From: Burkholderiales bacterium
Lineage (GTDB): Bacteria > Pseudomonadota > Gammaproteobacteria > Burkholderiales > Burkholderiaceae_C
Reading direction: 5' to 3'
Assembly (NCBI GenBank): GCA_016192425.1
Contig: JACPUE010000068.1
Coordinates: forward strand, 62,001 to 126,000
DNA length: 64,000 bases
Positions 1-6,288 of this stretch are shown one piece after another; the stretch's first letter is position 1, and every line of letters starts with the position of its first letter. A program made the position numbers and the translations under genes. Under the pieces are notes generated by a model. The model worked only from the letters and a program-made list of their open reading frames with translations, had not been told where the DNA came from and did no database searches.

Positions 1-385
1 CGTGCAGATCCAGCGCGGTGGTGATCGCGTCCAGCTCGTAGTGGTACAGCGCGGTCTGGCGCCAGGTGCCGGTGGCCAGGGCGCGGGTGCGGATGGCTGC
101 AAGGGCCTGCTGCGCCGACGTGATGTGCTCATGCAGGCCGCGCACGATGCCGCGCTGCTCGATGGCCTGTGCGATGTGCATGGCGGTGGCCAGCACGGTA
201 TGCTGGTCTTCGGTGGCCACGCCTTCGCGCAGGCGGGCAAAACAGGCGCGGTAGGGGGCCATGGTTTCGGCCACTTCGGCACGGCTGAGGGCGCTGGCGC
301 GTTTGAGGGCCTTGAACAGTGTGTTCACGCCGCCGGGCTTGAGGTGCTGGCGGGAGCGTGGGGGGGTGTAGCGAGGGAGGGGCAT
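1..385 (-). CDS. Hypothetical phage early protein, partial at window edge
   Basis: An open frame starts at ATG 385-383 and runs off the left edge without a stop (at least 128 residues, beginning MPLPRYTPPRSRQHLKPGG). Its start overlaps the stop of the ParB-like gene by one base (TGATG), which argues for translational coupling in the leftward operon. The visible part is alpha-helical looking and rich in Ala, Arg and Leu, with no motif I recognise. It has no reverse-transcriptase motif in the visible part. Function unknown. Confidence 0.6.
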   Translation of the reverse strand, partial: MPLPRYTPPRSRQHLKPGGVNTLFKALKRASALSRAEVAETMAPYRACFARLREGVATEDQHTVLATAMHIAQAIEQRGIVRGLHEHITSAQQALAAIRTRALATGTWRQTALYHYELDAITTALDLH

Positions 386-2547
386 CACACCACCTCCAGG
401 TGCGCAGCATTGAAGGACTCCACGGCCTCTTTCTTGCGTGCGGTGCCTGTGGGGAAGGCTACGCGCCAGGTGTCGCGGCGCTGGCCTACCAGGTAGCGCA
501 GGGTGCCGGTTTGGCCGATGTAGGGGGCGTTCTTTGGGCCTGCGTCGTGGGGGCGCACGCGCACCGTTGCGCCCTCTTTCAGGGGCTTGGCTGCTTCCAC
601 TGCCGCCCCATCCTGCGCACCCGCACCGCCCAGGCCACCGGGCGCGGGCGCATCCCCGACCGAAGGATCGGGGGGCGCTTCGTTGCCTTGCGCCGCAGGC
701 GCCTGGTTCTGGTCTTCTGCAGCGCGCAACGCTGCAGCGATGGCGGCTTGGGCTTGCGCGGGGGTGGTTTTGGGCGCGGCCTCTGCCTTGGCTTTTGGGG
801 CTTTGCCCTTCCCGCGCGCTGGGTTGGCTTGCGCAGCGGGGTGTGGGGTAGAGGCGCCTTCCGGGGCGGCAGGTTTAGCGGGCTTGGGCAGGTATTGCTC
901 GCGGGCCTGTGCCTGCAGCTCTTCGATCAGCGCATCCAGGTGGTCTTTGAACACGACGCCCGACACCAGCATCAGGCCCTCGTTCTTGGGGCGGTTGTGC
1001 GCGTAGTGGTTGGCGCTTGCATCGCGCTGCATGATGACCAGCAGCATCAAAAAGTCTGGCGATGCGGTGGCCTTGGCAAAGTCAATCAGCGCGCTGTGCG
1101 GGGCCACCTTGCCCAGGTCCAGAATGTCGGCCAGGGCTGCGGCGTCGTCGGCGCTGAGGCTGGCGATCTCGCGGAGCACGATGTAGCGGTGCACGTCCAG
1201 CGAAAACAGGGGCACGATGCACTCGGTGTTGATGGCCTTCCAGGCGCGGTCGATCAGGGCGTCGCGCCAGGCCTGCTCATACCTGGCCTTGGCCTTCTCC
1301 AGCGCCTTGGCCTCTTTGGTCTTGACCAGCTCCTTCACCTCTGCCGCCACGGCCTTGCTGGCCTTGGCCTGGCCCTCCACGGTCTTGAGCAGGCGCAGCG
1401 CCACCTCGTTGGGCAGGGCGGCCACCAGCTCGCCGCGCTTGCGGGGGTTCTCGATCAGCGTGGGCTTGATGCCTTCGGCCTCCATCTGCTTGCCGATGAT
1501 TTTGCGCAAGGGCTGGCCGGTGGGGCTGTCTTCCGCGCTGTCCAGGCGCTTGTAGCCCTTGAGCTTGTGGTTGTAGGCGTCGTAGGCCAGTTCGGCGGCG
1601 TCCTGGCCTGCAATCACGGTCTGGCCCTTGGCCTGGGCCTCGGCCACCATCAGGGCGGTGTGGGCGTCTTCCTTTGCGCGGTAGCACTGCGGGTCGGTGC
1701 ACACGTCTGCACTGTCCACGTCTTTGAACAGATCAGGGTTCGCGCCGGTGCGCTTGGGGCATGCTGCGCAGCTGCCTGCAGCGGGCAACAGGCTGGCATC
1801 GGCAATGGGGAAGCGGGCCTTGTCCAGGCGCAGCATGTATTCGTCTTGCACGTGGCGGGCGCATTCGCGGTAGCCGGGGGCATCGCCCTGCCAGTCGGTG
1901 CGGGTGCAAAACTGGAGCGCCTTGATCTGCATGCCTTCATCGGGGATGCGTGCGATCAGCAGACCCCGGCTGAAGTCGATCTTGCCTTCGCGCAGGGCCT
2001 CGCGGGCCTGCTGGCACAGGTCCAGCAGCTTGAGGCGGGCATACACATAGCTGCGGCTCTTGCCGATCTTTGCGGCCACCTGGTCGGCGTCGGCGTGGCC
2101 GTGCTTCATGAGGGCTTCGTAGCCCTCGGCTTCCTCCAGCGCGGTGACGTCTTCACGCTGCAGGTTCTCGATGACCTGGATCTCCAGCGCCTGTTCGTCG
2201 GTCAGCTCGCGGATCATGGCGGGCACTTCGGCCACCTTGGCAAGGCGGCAGGCGCGCAGGCGGCGGGCGCCTGCCACCAGTTCGTAGGCGGGCAGGGGGG
2301 CGCCCTGGCGGCGGAAGCCGAAGGTCTCGGCCAGGCGCGTGCCGGGCAGCGGCCGCAGCAGGATGGGCTGGTGCACGCCCGTGGCCTTGATGCTCTCGGC
2401 CAGCTCGGCCAGCTTGGCCTGGTCGAAGTGCTTGCGGGGGTTGGTGAGGCTCTCTTCAATGAGGGCTACTTCCACCATGCGCATTTGCGGGCCTGCGCCG
2501 GGGGTGGGCAGGGCCTGGGTTGCGGTGTCGTGTGCTTCGGTTGCCAT
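385..2547 (-). CDS. ParB/RepB/Spo0J-like protein of phage type
   Basis: The 720-residue product has a ParB/Srx-type N domain (about residues 25-120) with the box SLTNPRKHF, the patch GVHQPILLRP and the signature ELVAGARRLRAC, then a helix-turn-helix region (KIGKSRSYVYARLKLLDLC). A Cys cluster (CAACPKRTG followed by CTDPQCYRAK) looks like a zinc-binding insert known from phage members of this family. The C-terminus after an Ala/Pro-rich linker is a small beta-rich domain. I chose ATG 2547 because GAAGGAA lies just upstream; a TTG 21 bases earlier is unlikely. The family binds DNA and some members are CTPases or nucleases. There is no partner parA nearby in the phage, so a role in phage DNA processing or regulation is as likely as partition. 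Confidence 0.85.
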   Translation of the reverse strand: MATEAHDTATQALPTPGAGPQMRMVEVALIEESLTNPRKHFDQAKLAELAESIKATGVHQPILLRPLPGTRLAETFGFRRQGAPLPAYELVAGARRLRACRLAKVAEVPAMIRELTDEQALEIQVIENLQREDVTALEEAEGYEALMKHGHADADQVAAKIGKSRSYVYARLKLLDLCQQAREALREGKIDFSRGLLIARIPDEGMQIKALQFCTRTDWQGDAPGYRECARHVQDEYMLRLDKARFPIADASLLPAAGSCAACPKRTGANPDLFKDVDSADVCTDPQCYRAKEDAHTALMVAEAQAKGQTVIAGQDAAELAYDAYNHKLKGYKRLDSAEDSPTGQPLRKIIGKQMEAEGIKPTLIENPRKRGELVAALPNEVALRLLKTVEGQAKASKAVAAEVKELVKTKEAKALEKAKARYEQAWRDALIDRAWKAINTECIVPLFSLDVHRYIVLREIASLSADDAAALADILDLGKVAPHSALIDFAKATASPDFLMLLVIMQRDASANHYAHNRPKNEGLMLVSGVVFKDHLDALIEELQAQAREQYLPKPAKPAAPEGASTPHPAAQANPARGKGKAPKAKAEAAPKTTPAQAQAAIAAALRAAEDQNQAPAAQGNEAPPDPSVGDAPAPGGLGGAGAQDGAAVEAAKPLKEGATVRVRPHDAGPKNAPYIGQTGTLRYLVGQRRDTWRVAFPTGTARKKEAVESFNAAHLEVV

Positions 2548-2564
2548 GGGGGGTTCCTTCGAGT

Positions 2565-2774
2565 TCAAGGGCTTTCAAACAGGCCATCGGGGCGGGGCGT
2601 TTGGCCTGGCAGCATCAGCAGCGAGGGGTAGCCGAGGCTTCGGGTATGGGCGGCTGCACCAGACGCACCGCGCGCGGGCGCGGCCGTATCCGTTGTGTGC
2701 CTGTCGGTGGGCTTGTGGCCCAGCGGCGCGACCAGATTCACCGTGCGCACGGGCATGAGGGCCTTGACCGTCAT
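2565..2774 (-). CDS. Small hypothetical protein between Avd-like and ParB-like genes
   Basis: A 69-residue frame starting MTVKALMPVRTVNLVAP, whose ATG overlaps the stop of the Avd-like gene (ATGA). The junction supports translation, but composition is Pro/Thr/Ala-rich and I recognise no domain. This is the position where a DGR usually has its template repeat. I compared the sequence with the variable repeats upstream and found no resemblance, so it does not appear to be the template. Confidence 0.45.
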   Translation of the reverse strand: MTVKALMPVRTVNLVAPLGHKPTDRHTTDTAAPARGASGAAAHTRSLGYPSLLMLPGQTPRPDGLFESP

Positions 2775-3133
2775 ACTGCTGGCGCCCTGTTCTTGGCGGA
2801 CTTGAGCCACCCGCCGGCCTGCGCTCCGATGTTGCCCAGCAATTGCACGCCCTGCGCCCAGAGCTTGGGCGAAACGCGCTGGGCCTCAAAGCCCACGCGA
2901 AGCAACACCTCTACCGTGCGCTGGTGCTTGAGCAGCTCGCGCAGGTAATGCGCCCGCGTGTCCTGGGCGGCGTTGGCCAGGGCCATCAACTCCAGGATGT
3001 CTGTGCAGTGCTGAGCGATCTTCTCGCCCACGGTGCGCTTCATGCCGCGCGGCATCTGTTCTTGCACGCTGTGAGCGAGCGAGAGCAGCTCCAAGCCCGT
3101 GCGGTAGATGGGCAGTTGGGTATGCAGGGCCAT
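2771..3133 (-). CDS. avd: Avd-like four-helix-bundle protein (DGR accessory variability determinant)
   Basis: The 120-residue product is all helical and matches the pattern of the Avd/S23 four-helix-bundle family: an N-terminal Tyr-containing helix (LPIYRTGLELLSLAHSV), a basic turn (MPRGMKRTVGEKI), a helix with LKHQRTVEVLLRVGFE, and a final helix near GGWLKSAKN. In known DGRs Avd is a pentameric barrel that binds the reverse transcriptase and nucleic acid and is needed for mutagenic retrohoming. It lies 24 bases downstream of one variable-repeat gene, as in known DGR loci. I chose ATG 3133; a TTG 12 bases upstream is possible. Related four-helix proteins also occur outside DGRs, so the assignment relies partly on context. 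Confidence 0.75.
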   Translation of the reverse strand: MALHTQLPIYRTGLELLSLAHSVQEQMPRGMKRTVGEKIAQHCTDILELMALANAAQDTRAHYLRELLKHQRTVEVLLRVGFEAQRVSPKLWAQGVQLLGNIGAQAGGWLKSAKNRAPAV

Positions 3134-3157
3134 GGGGTGGCTCAAGAATTAAAGGGT

Positions 3158-3550
3158 TTAAGGAATCAATCTGCGGACGGCAACTGCTGAGCCCTCACAG
3201 CTCTTGTGGCTGAAGTACTGGTCGCCGCTGATGAAGAGGCAAACCCAGGCGTAGGAGGCGTCTTCTTCGTCTTCCTGGCAGGACCAGTGCCAGCCCGGCT
3301 GCAGGTGCGGCTTGCAGTTGGCGAACAGCAGGGCCTGTTCTTGCCGGTCTGGCAGTTGTGCGCCGATGCCTTCGGCCCAGGCCATGGCGTCTTGCCAGCT
3401 CAGGCACCGTTCAGGCCGCGCGGGCAGCAGCACGAGGTGGTGCTTGATCTGGCCCGCTTCATCGAGCACGGGACCGGCGTAGCGCTCGCCCGGGTGCAGC
3501 TCGATGGTGGCTGCAGGCAGGTGGATGGTGGATGTAGTTGCTGTGGTCAT
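3158..3550 (-). CDS. DGR-type variable protein, C-type-lectin/DUF1566-like (target C)
   Basis: A 130-residue protein with a short N-terminus (LHPGERYAGPVLDEAGQ) and a lectin-like fold signature: SWQDAMAWAEGIGAQLPDRQEQALLFANC, then HWS near residue 90, YAW, and a C-terminal segment ending GSAVAVRRL. This pattern (W.S...YAW..G....K....VR) is that of DUF1566/formylglycine-type ligand-binding domains used as DGR variable proteins. Its last third is the variable repeat described separately. It is one of three paralogues and lies directly upstream of the Avd-like gene. No signal peptide or membrane segment is seen, so the protein should be cytoplasmic or released by lysis. Its ligand is unknown. 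Confidence 0.72.
   Translation of the reverse strand: MTTATTSTIHLPAATIELHPGERYAGPVLDEAGQIKHHLVLLPARPERCLSWQDAMAWAEGIGAQLPDRQEQALLFANCKPHLQPGWHWSCQEDEEDASYAWVCLFISGDQYFSHKSCEGSAVAVRRLIP
3167..3259 (-). repeat. DGR-like variable repeat C
   Basis: This stretch is nearly identical in DNA to the ends of two other genes (3617-3703 and 5739-5832). The differences sit almost only at eight codons, here TAC, CTC, ATC, AGC, GAC, TAC, TTC, AGC. All keep C in the third base, as expected if AAC or TAC template codons were mutated at adenines. The following 24 bases, from GAGGGCTCAGCA to CCGTCCGC, are identical in all copies. Two further single differences here (GTT for GGT and TGT for TTT) are not at adenines of the inferred template. 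Confidence 0.75.
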
Positions 3551-3586
3551 GGTTTACCCAGAAAAAGGAAAAAAGGACTGAAGAAC

Positions 3587-3979
3587 TCATGCGCTCGCGG
3601 GGGTGAGCGGAATCAAGCGGACGGCAACTGCTGAGCCCTCAAAGCTCTTGTGGTAGCCGTACTGGAGGCCGTCGTCGAAGTCGCAACCCCAGGCGTAGGA
3701 GGCGCCTTCGGTCTCCAGGCACCAGTGCCACCGGGGCGGCAGCAGGGGCTTCACGTTGGCGAACAGCAGCGCAGCGATGGGACGGGTTGGCAACTGGCCG
3801 CCGCGCTCTTGCGCCCAGGCAGCGGCGGCGGGGTGGTCGAGGTCTTCGCCGCGGTCGGGCAGCAGCACGACGGCGATGTGCTTGCCGTCGGGCATGGTGA
3901 CGATGCCCGCGAAGGCGCCGCCTTCGATGGGTTCGGCCAGGGCCGGGAGTTGGCTGAGAGTGAGGCTGGATTCAGGCAT
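3587..3979 (-). CDS. DGR-type variable protein, C-type-lectin/DUF1566-like (target B)
   Basis: A second 130-residue paralogue. The N-terminal half differs from the other two (TLSQLPALAEPIEGG, then VVLLPDRGEDLDHP), whereas the second half keeps the lectin-like frame: QERGGQLPTRPIAALLFANV, WHW, YAW and the end EGSAVAVR. The start ATG 3979 has AGGAG six bases upstream. It lies between the dNMP kinase gene and target C in the leftward operon. The strongly diverged N-half with a nearly identical DNA end indicates that the ends are kept alike by copying, not by recent gene duplication. Ligand and function unknown. Confidence 0.72.
   Translation of the reverse strand: MPESSLTLSQLPALAEPIEGGAFAGIVTMPDGKHIAVVLLPDRGEDLDHPAAAAWAQERGGQLPTRPIAALLFANVKPLLPPRWHWCLETEGASYAWGCDFDDGLQYGYHKSFEGSAVAVRLIPLTPASA
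3617..3703 (-). repeat. DGR-like variable repeat B
   Basis: At the eight variable codons this copy reads TAC, GAC, GAC, GAC, CTC, TAC, GGC, TAC. All other codons from GCCTCC to GTCCGC are identical in DNA to copy A. There is no synonymous third-base difference within the repeat, although the flanking N-terminal halves of the genes have diverged strongly. This matches template-directed copying into the gene end. Confidence 0.75.
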
Positions 3980-4013
3980 GAAAGCTCCTGTGGGGTGGTG
4001 GGGAAAGGGTTGG

Positions 4014-4760
4014 TCAGGCGCTGGCCGGTTCGGTGGCAGTGCTGGGGTGCTGCGGCACCTCCACGCGCACACCGGGCAGACGCCACGCCAGTTCGGCAAA
4101 TTCGCTGAGCACCAGGCCCTGCAGGTGGCGCAGGTCGTGGGCGTTGTTGATGACGGCGTCGGGCGCGAAGGCGCTGCCGTCCACCTCGCTGGTGTGCTGC
4201 TGGGCGGCGGGATCGCAGCCGGGGCGCTTGATCTGCCAGATAAAGCCGTTCAGCTGGTGGCGGATCATTTCTGCCTCGTTCTCGAAGCGCACGTCGCTTA
4301 CCACCACCAGGCGGGCGCCGACGCCCGACATGAGCCACTGCACGTGGTTGCGGGTGCGGGTGGTCCAGTAGCCGGGGCTGTTGGTGCGGCGGTATTCGGT
4401 GCCCCACCACTGCATGATCTGGCGAGGGCTGCGGGGCGCGGCCAGGTCGAGCCGCTCGCCCTCGATGCCGCCCTGGGGTATGCCTGCCAGGTGGTGGGCC
4501 ACCATGCGGTCCACGAACGCGGTATCCATGCAGCGGTTGAGGGCCAGGGCGCCCATGGGGTGCTCTTTGATTTCGCGGCGCGTGAGGAAGATGTGCTCGA
4601 TGCAAAAGGCGTCGCAGATCTCGCCGCGCAGGGCGTCGGCAAAGGCCGTGACGTGCGCGCCGCAGTGCGTGTGCAGCAACTGCGCCACGGTGTCTTTGCC
4701 GGTGCTGGCGTGGCCGGTGAGGCCGATGACGATGGGGTAGGGGTGGGCGTGGTGGGTCAT
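4014..4760 (-). CDS. Deoxynucleoside monophosphate kinase-like P-loop protein
   Basis: A 248-residue P-loop kinase. The N-terminal strand-loop-helix reads IVIGLTGHASTGKDTVAQLL, which is the Walker A of phage dNMP kinases and adenylate-kinase-like proteins. It is followed by a substrate-lid-like region (ADALRGEICDAF, MQWWGTEYRR) and VVVSDVRFENEAEMI, typical of the phage deoxynucleotide monophosphate kinase family, in which Asp-Arg contacts nucleotide. The expected role is to raise dNTP precursors during phage replication. ATG 4760 overlaps the stop of the upstream gene (ATGA), so a longer in-frame extension is rejected. Confidence 0.75.
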   Translation of the reverse strand: MTHHAHPYPIVIGLTGHASTGKDTVAQLLHTHCGAHVTAFADALRGEICDAFCIEHIFLTRREIKEHPMGALALNRCMDTAFVDRMVAHHLAGIPQGGIEGERLDLAAPRSPRQIMQWWGTEYRRTNSPGYWTTRTRNHVQWLMSGVGARLVVVSDVRFENEAEMIRHQLNGFIWQIKRPGCDPAAQQHTSEVDGSAFAPDAVINNAHDLRHLQGLVLSEFAELAWRLPGVRVEVPQHPSTATEPASA

Positions 4761-5092
4761 TCGAGGTCGGCGCGCTGCGCCGTGGGTTGGGGTGGAACGA
4801 TGTGTTCGGCCTCGCACTCCAGCCGCTTGGCCTTGAAGCGCGGGTTGATGGCCTTGAGGTCGGCGTGCTGGCCGGCCATGCGGTTGGCGAGGGAGCGGGC
4901 GGCCACGCAGCTGGCGGTGCCCTTGTCGGGGTAGCGGTGGGTGATGCAGACCGTTTGCCCGGTGTGGCGGTCTTCAATCTCCAGCTCCACTACGGGCAGG
5001 CCGTGGCGCGTGTAGCGGCAGACGCTACGGGTTACCTGGCCGCTGATGTGCAGCGTGAAGGCGCCCGGTGTAGGTTGTGCGCACGTGTGCAT
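4757..5092 (-). CDS. Hypothetical phage early protein, possibly OB-fold
   Basis: A 111-residue protein. The middle (FTLHISGQVTRSVCRYT, LPVVELEIEDRHTGQTVCI, KRLECEAEHIV) reads as alternating beta strands with a helical insert, similar in layout to small single-strand-binding OB folds. This is pattern inference only. Its start codon lies inside one copy of a recurrent palindromic TGTGC-GCAC element. It is coupled to the kinase gene by an ATGA overlap. Confidence 0.55.
   Translation of the reverse strand: MHTCAQPTPGAFTLHISGQVTRSVCRYTRHGLPVVELEIEDRHTGQTVCITHRYPDKGTASCVAARSLANRMAGQHADLKAINPRFKAKRLECEAEHIVPPQPTAQRADLE
5075..5092. repeat. Palindromic TGTGCnCACGTGTGCA element, copy 1
   Basis: The sequence TTGTGCGCACGTGTGCAT covers the start codon of the gene at 4757-5092. 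With its left flank (GCGCCCGG..GGTTGTG) it matches copy 3 at 6126-6146 over about 32 bases. Role unknown; a protein-binding site or a spread coding motif are both possible. Confidence 0.5.
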
Positions 5093-5107
5093 GGCGGGGC
5101 TTGCGGG

Positions 5108-5260
5108 TTAGCGGATGCCGTAGGCCGGGGCAATCTCGGCCAAGACGGAAAGGCCCACCAGTAGGGCGACGGCCAGCCAGGCAGAGAGTGCGCGGGCCTT
5201 GGTGCAGCGGCGCAGGCGGTTGCGGCGGTAGGGGCCGTAGACCTGGATGGGGGCACTCAT
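5108..5260 (-). CDS. Small membrane protein, hypothetical
   Basis: A 50-residue frame (MSAPIQVYGPYRRNRLRRC...). A basic N-terminus with five Arg residues is followed by one hydrophobic segment (ALSAWLAVALLVGLSVLAEIA), which suggests an inner-membrane protein with N-in orientation. Its ATG overlaps the stop of the gene upstream (ATGA). It may act in superinfection exclusion or be a toxin-like phage protein, but nothing shows this directly. Confidence 0.6.
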   Translation of the reverse strand: MSAPIQVYGPYRRNRLRRCTKARALSAWLAVALLVGLSVLAEIAPAYGIR

Positions 5261-5397
5261 GGCAGCCTCCGGGCGCTGACTTTTTGCACGCCGTGCAGGG
5301 CCATGGCGGCCTCGATGGCCAGGCAGGCGCTGGGGGCCAGGGCGGTGTATTCCAGGCCGGCGCAGCGAATGCGGTAGGGGTGGAGGGGGGTGTTCAT
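5257..5397 (-). CDS. Small hypothetical phage protein
   Basis: A 46-residue frame (MNTPLHPYRIRCAGLEYTAL...). It overlaps by ATGA with both the gene before it (stop at 5394) and the gene after it (start 5260), a pattern that strongly supports translation in the operon. No domain is recognised. Confidence 0.55.
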   Translation of the reverse strand: MNTPLHPYRIRCAGLEYTALAPSACLAIEAAMALHGVQKVSARRLP

Positions 5398-6164
5398 GCG
5401 GCCCCGCCTTCTTGCGTCATCACCAACAGTTGGCCGCTCTTCGTAAGACCGACCGTCTTGCCGGCATCTTCGAGGTCGTTGACGAGCTCCATGGCATCCA
5501 TCCGCCACGATTCGGCCACATCCCATGCGCGGCGGGCTTCGGACTCCAGGGCGTCGATGCGCTCTTGCGCGGTCTCCAGCCGGTCTGCCTGTTCCTGCAC
5601 GAGCTTGCGCAGGTGGTCCAGCTCCCAGCGGTCCAGGCGCTTGCGGATGTTGCTGACCTCGGCCTTGGTCAGGGCGGGGTGTGCGCACGCGTGTGCACTG
5701 GTGGGACTGCTGGCAAAAGAATTGAAGGATTCAAGGGGCAATCTGCGGACGGCAACTGCTGAGCCCTCAAAGCTCTTGTGGTTGTTGACCTGGTAGCCGT
5801 CGCCGAAGTGGCAACCCCAGGCGAAGGAGGCGTCTTCTTCGTCTTCCTGGCGTGACCAGCACCATTCTTCGGACAGGGCGTCGCGGCAGTTGGCGAACAG
5901 CAGGGCCTGTTCTTGCCGATCGGGCAGTTGGGCGCCGATGCCATCGGCCCAGGCCATGGCGTCATCCCAGTTCAGGTGCCGTTCAGGCCGCGCGGGCAGC
6001 AGCACCAGGTGGTGCTTGAGTTGGCCCGACTCATCGAGCACGGGGCCTGCGTAGTGCTCGCCTGGGTTCAGAGTGGGGGTGTTGATCGCCTTGGTTGCAG
6101 TGGCCTGTGCGGCGCCCGGCGCGGGTTGTGTGCACGCGTGTGCACTAGGGTTGGGGTGGTGCAT
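5394..6164 (-). CDS. DGR-type variable protein fused to a coiled-coil domain (target A)
   Basis: A 256-residue protein, the first gene of the leftward operon. Residues 1-30 are a low-complexity leader (SAHACTQPAPGAA); residues 35-145 are the lectin-like variable domain (ERYAGPVLDE..., NWDDAMAWADGIGAQLP, FAW, GSAVAVRRLP). After a linker (ESFNSFASSPTSAHAC) residues 160-256 form a charged coiled coil (RKLVQEQADRLETAQERIDALESEARRAWD). Targets B and C stop just after the variable repeat. Here the equivalent stop codon is GAA and the next possible stop TTT, so the gene reads into what looks like a separate small gene. It starts downstream of an operator-containing promoter at 6196-6224. Confidence 0.72.
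   Translation of the reverse strand: MHHPNPSAHACTQPAPGAAQATATKAINTPTLNPGEHYAGPVLDESGQLKHHLVLLPARPERHLNWDDAMAWADGIGAQLPDRQEQALLFANCRDALSEEWCWSRQEDEEDASFAWGCHFGDGYQVNNHKSFEGSAVAVRRLPLESFNSFASSPTSAHACAHPALTKAEVSNIRKRLDRWELDHLRKLVQEQADRLETAQERIDALESEARRAWDVAESWRMDAMELVNDLEDAGKTVGLTKSGQLLVMTQEGGAA
5680..5698. repeat. Palindromic TGTGC-GCAC element, copy 2
   Basis: TGTGCGCACGCGTGTGCAC lies in the linker of target A just after the variable repeat and encodes the AHAC motif there. It repeats the element found at 5075 and 6126. Confidence 0.45.
5739..5832 (-). repeat. DGR-like variable repeat A
   Basis: At the eight variable codons this copy reads TTC, CAC, GGC, GAC, TAC, GTC, AAC, AAC, again all ending in C. 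The invariant codons are identical in DNA to copies B and C. Unlike them it lies in the middle of its gene, at about residues 111-141 of 256, because the frame continues past the usual stop. Confidence 0.75.
6126..6146. repeat. Palindromic TGTGCACGCGTGTGCAC element, copy 3
   Basis: The core GTGTGCACGCGTGTGCAC is almost perfectly self-complementary. It lies at codons 7-13 of target A, close to the leftward promoter, so it could be an operator within the early transcript or simply part of a shared leader sequence. Confidence 0.45.
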
Positions 6165-6195
6165 TTTTGCCCTCGTTGGTGTGTCAACGGTGGCC

Positions 6196-6224
6196 AGAAT
6201 ACCAAAAGGTAAGATTTAATGCAA
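6196..6224 (-). promoter_or_regulatory. Leftward early promoter (PL-like) of the target A operon
   Basis: On the minus strand a -35 box TTGCAT (6224-6219) and a -10 box TATTCT (6201-6196) are 17 bases apart, about 32 bases upstream of the start of target A. Two operator-like sites overlap the two boxes. The core (GGTATTGCAT, TTACCTTT, GGTAT) is the same as that of the rightward promoter at 7878-7905, which suggests one repressor for both. Confidence 0.6.
6199..6212. promoter_or_regulatory. Phage operator site OL1 (ATACCAAAAGGTAA)
   Basis: One of five sites with consensus ATACC-AAAGGTAA. It overlaps the -10 box of the leftward promoter and lies 25 bases from the next site. Binding by the repressor at 7350-7823 is inferred from the matching sites in front of that gene. 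Confidence 0.6.
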
Positions 6225-6237
6225 TACCAAAAGGGAA
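6224..6237. promoter_or_regulatory. Phage operator site OL2 (ATACCAAAAGGGAA)
   Basis: It has the same consensus and direction as OL1, with one mismatch, and touches the -35 box of the leftward promoter. Confidence 0.58.
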
Positions 6238-6242
6238 TGATC

Positions 6243-6275
6243 GAAGAAAAAGAAAAGCCCGCTTGTTGCGGGCTT
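6243..6275 (-). terminator. Rho-independent terminator after the TerB-BRCT gene
   Basis: On the minus strand an 8-bp stem AAGCCCGC / GCGGGCTT with a 5-base loop is followed by TTCTTTTTCTTC. It lies 14 bases after the stop of the gene at 6289-6918 and just before the PL-like promoter, so it separates the repressor-side transcript from the early operon. Confidence 0.75.
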
Positions 6276-6288
6276 GTCTGTGCGGGCC

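Noticed and set aside
358-2631. Long plus-strand frame (757 codons) opposite the ParB-like gene
   Set aside because: It is a shadow in GC-rich DNA: it lacks any domain and lies fully against a gene with clear ParB motifs.
2575-2770. Template repeat of the DGR, expected between avd and the next gene
   Set aside because: I compared this stretch on the minus strand with the invariant parts of the variable repeats (GAGGGCTCAGCA, CACAAGAGC, GCCTGGGG) and found no match.
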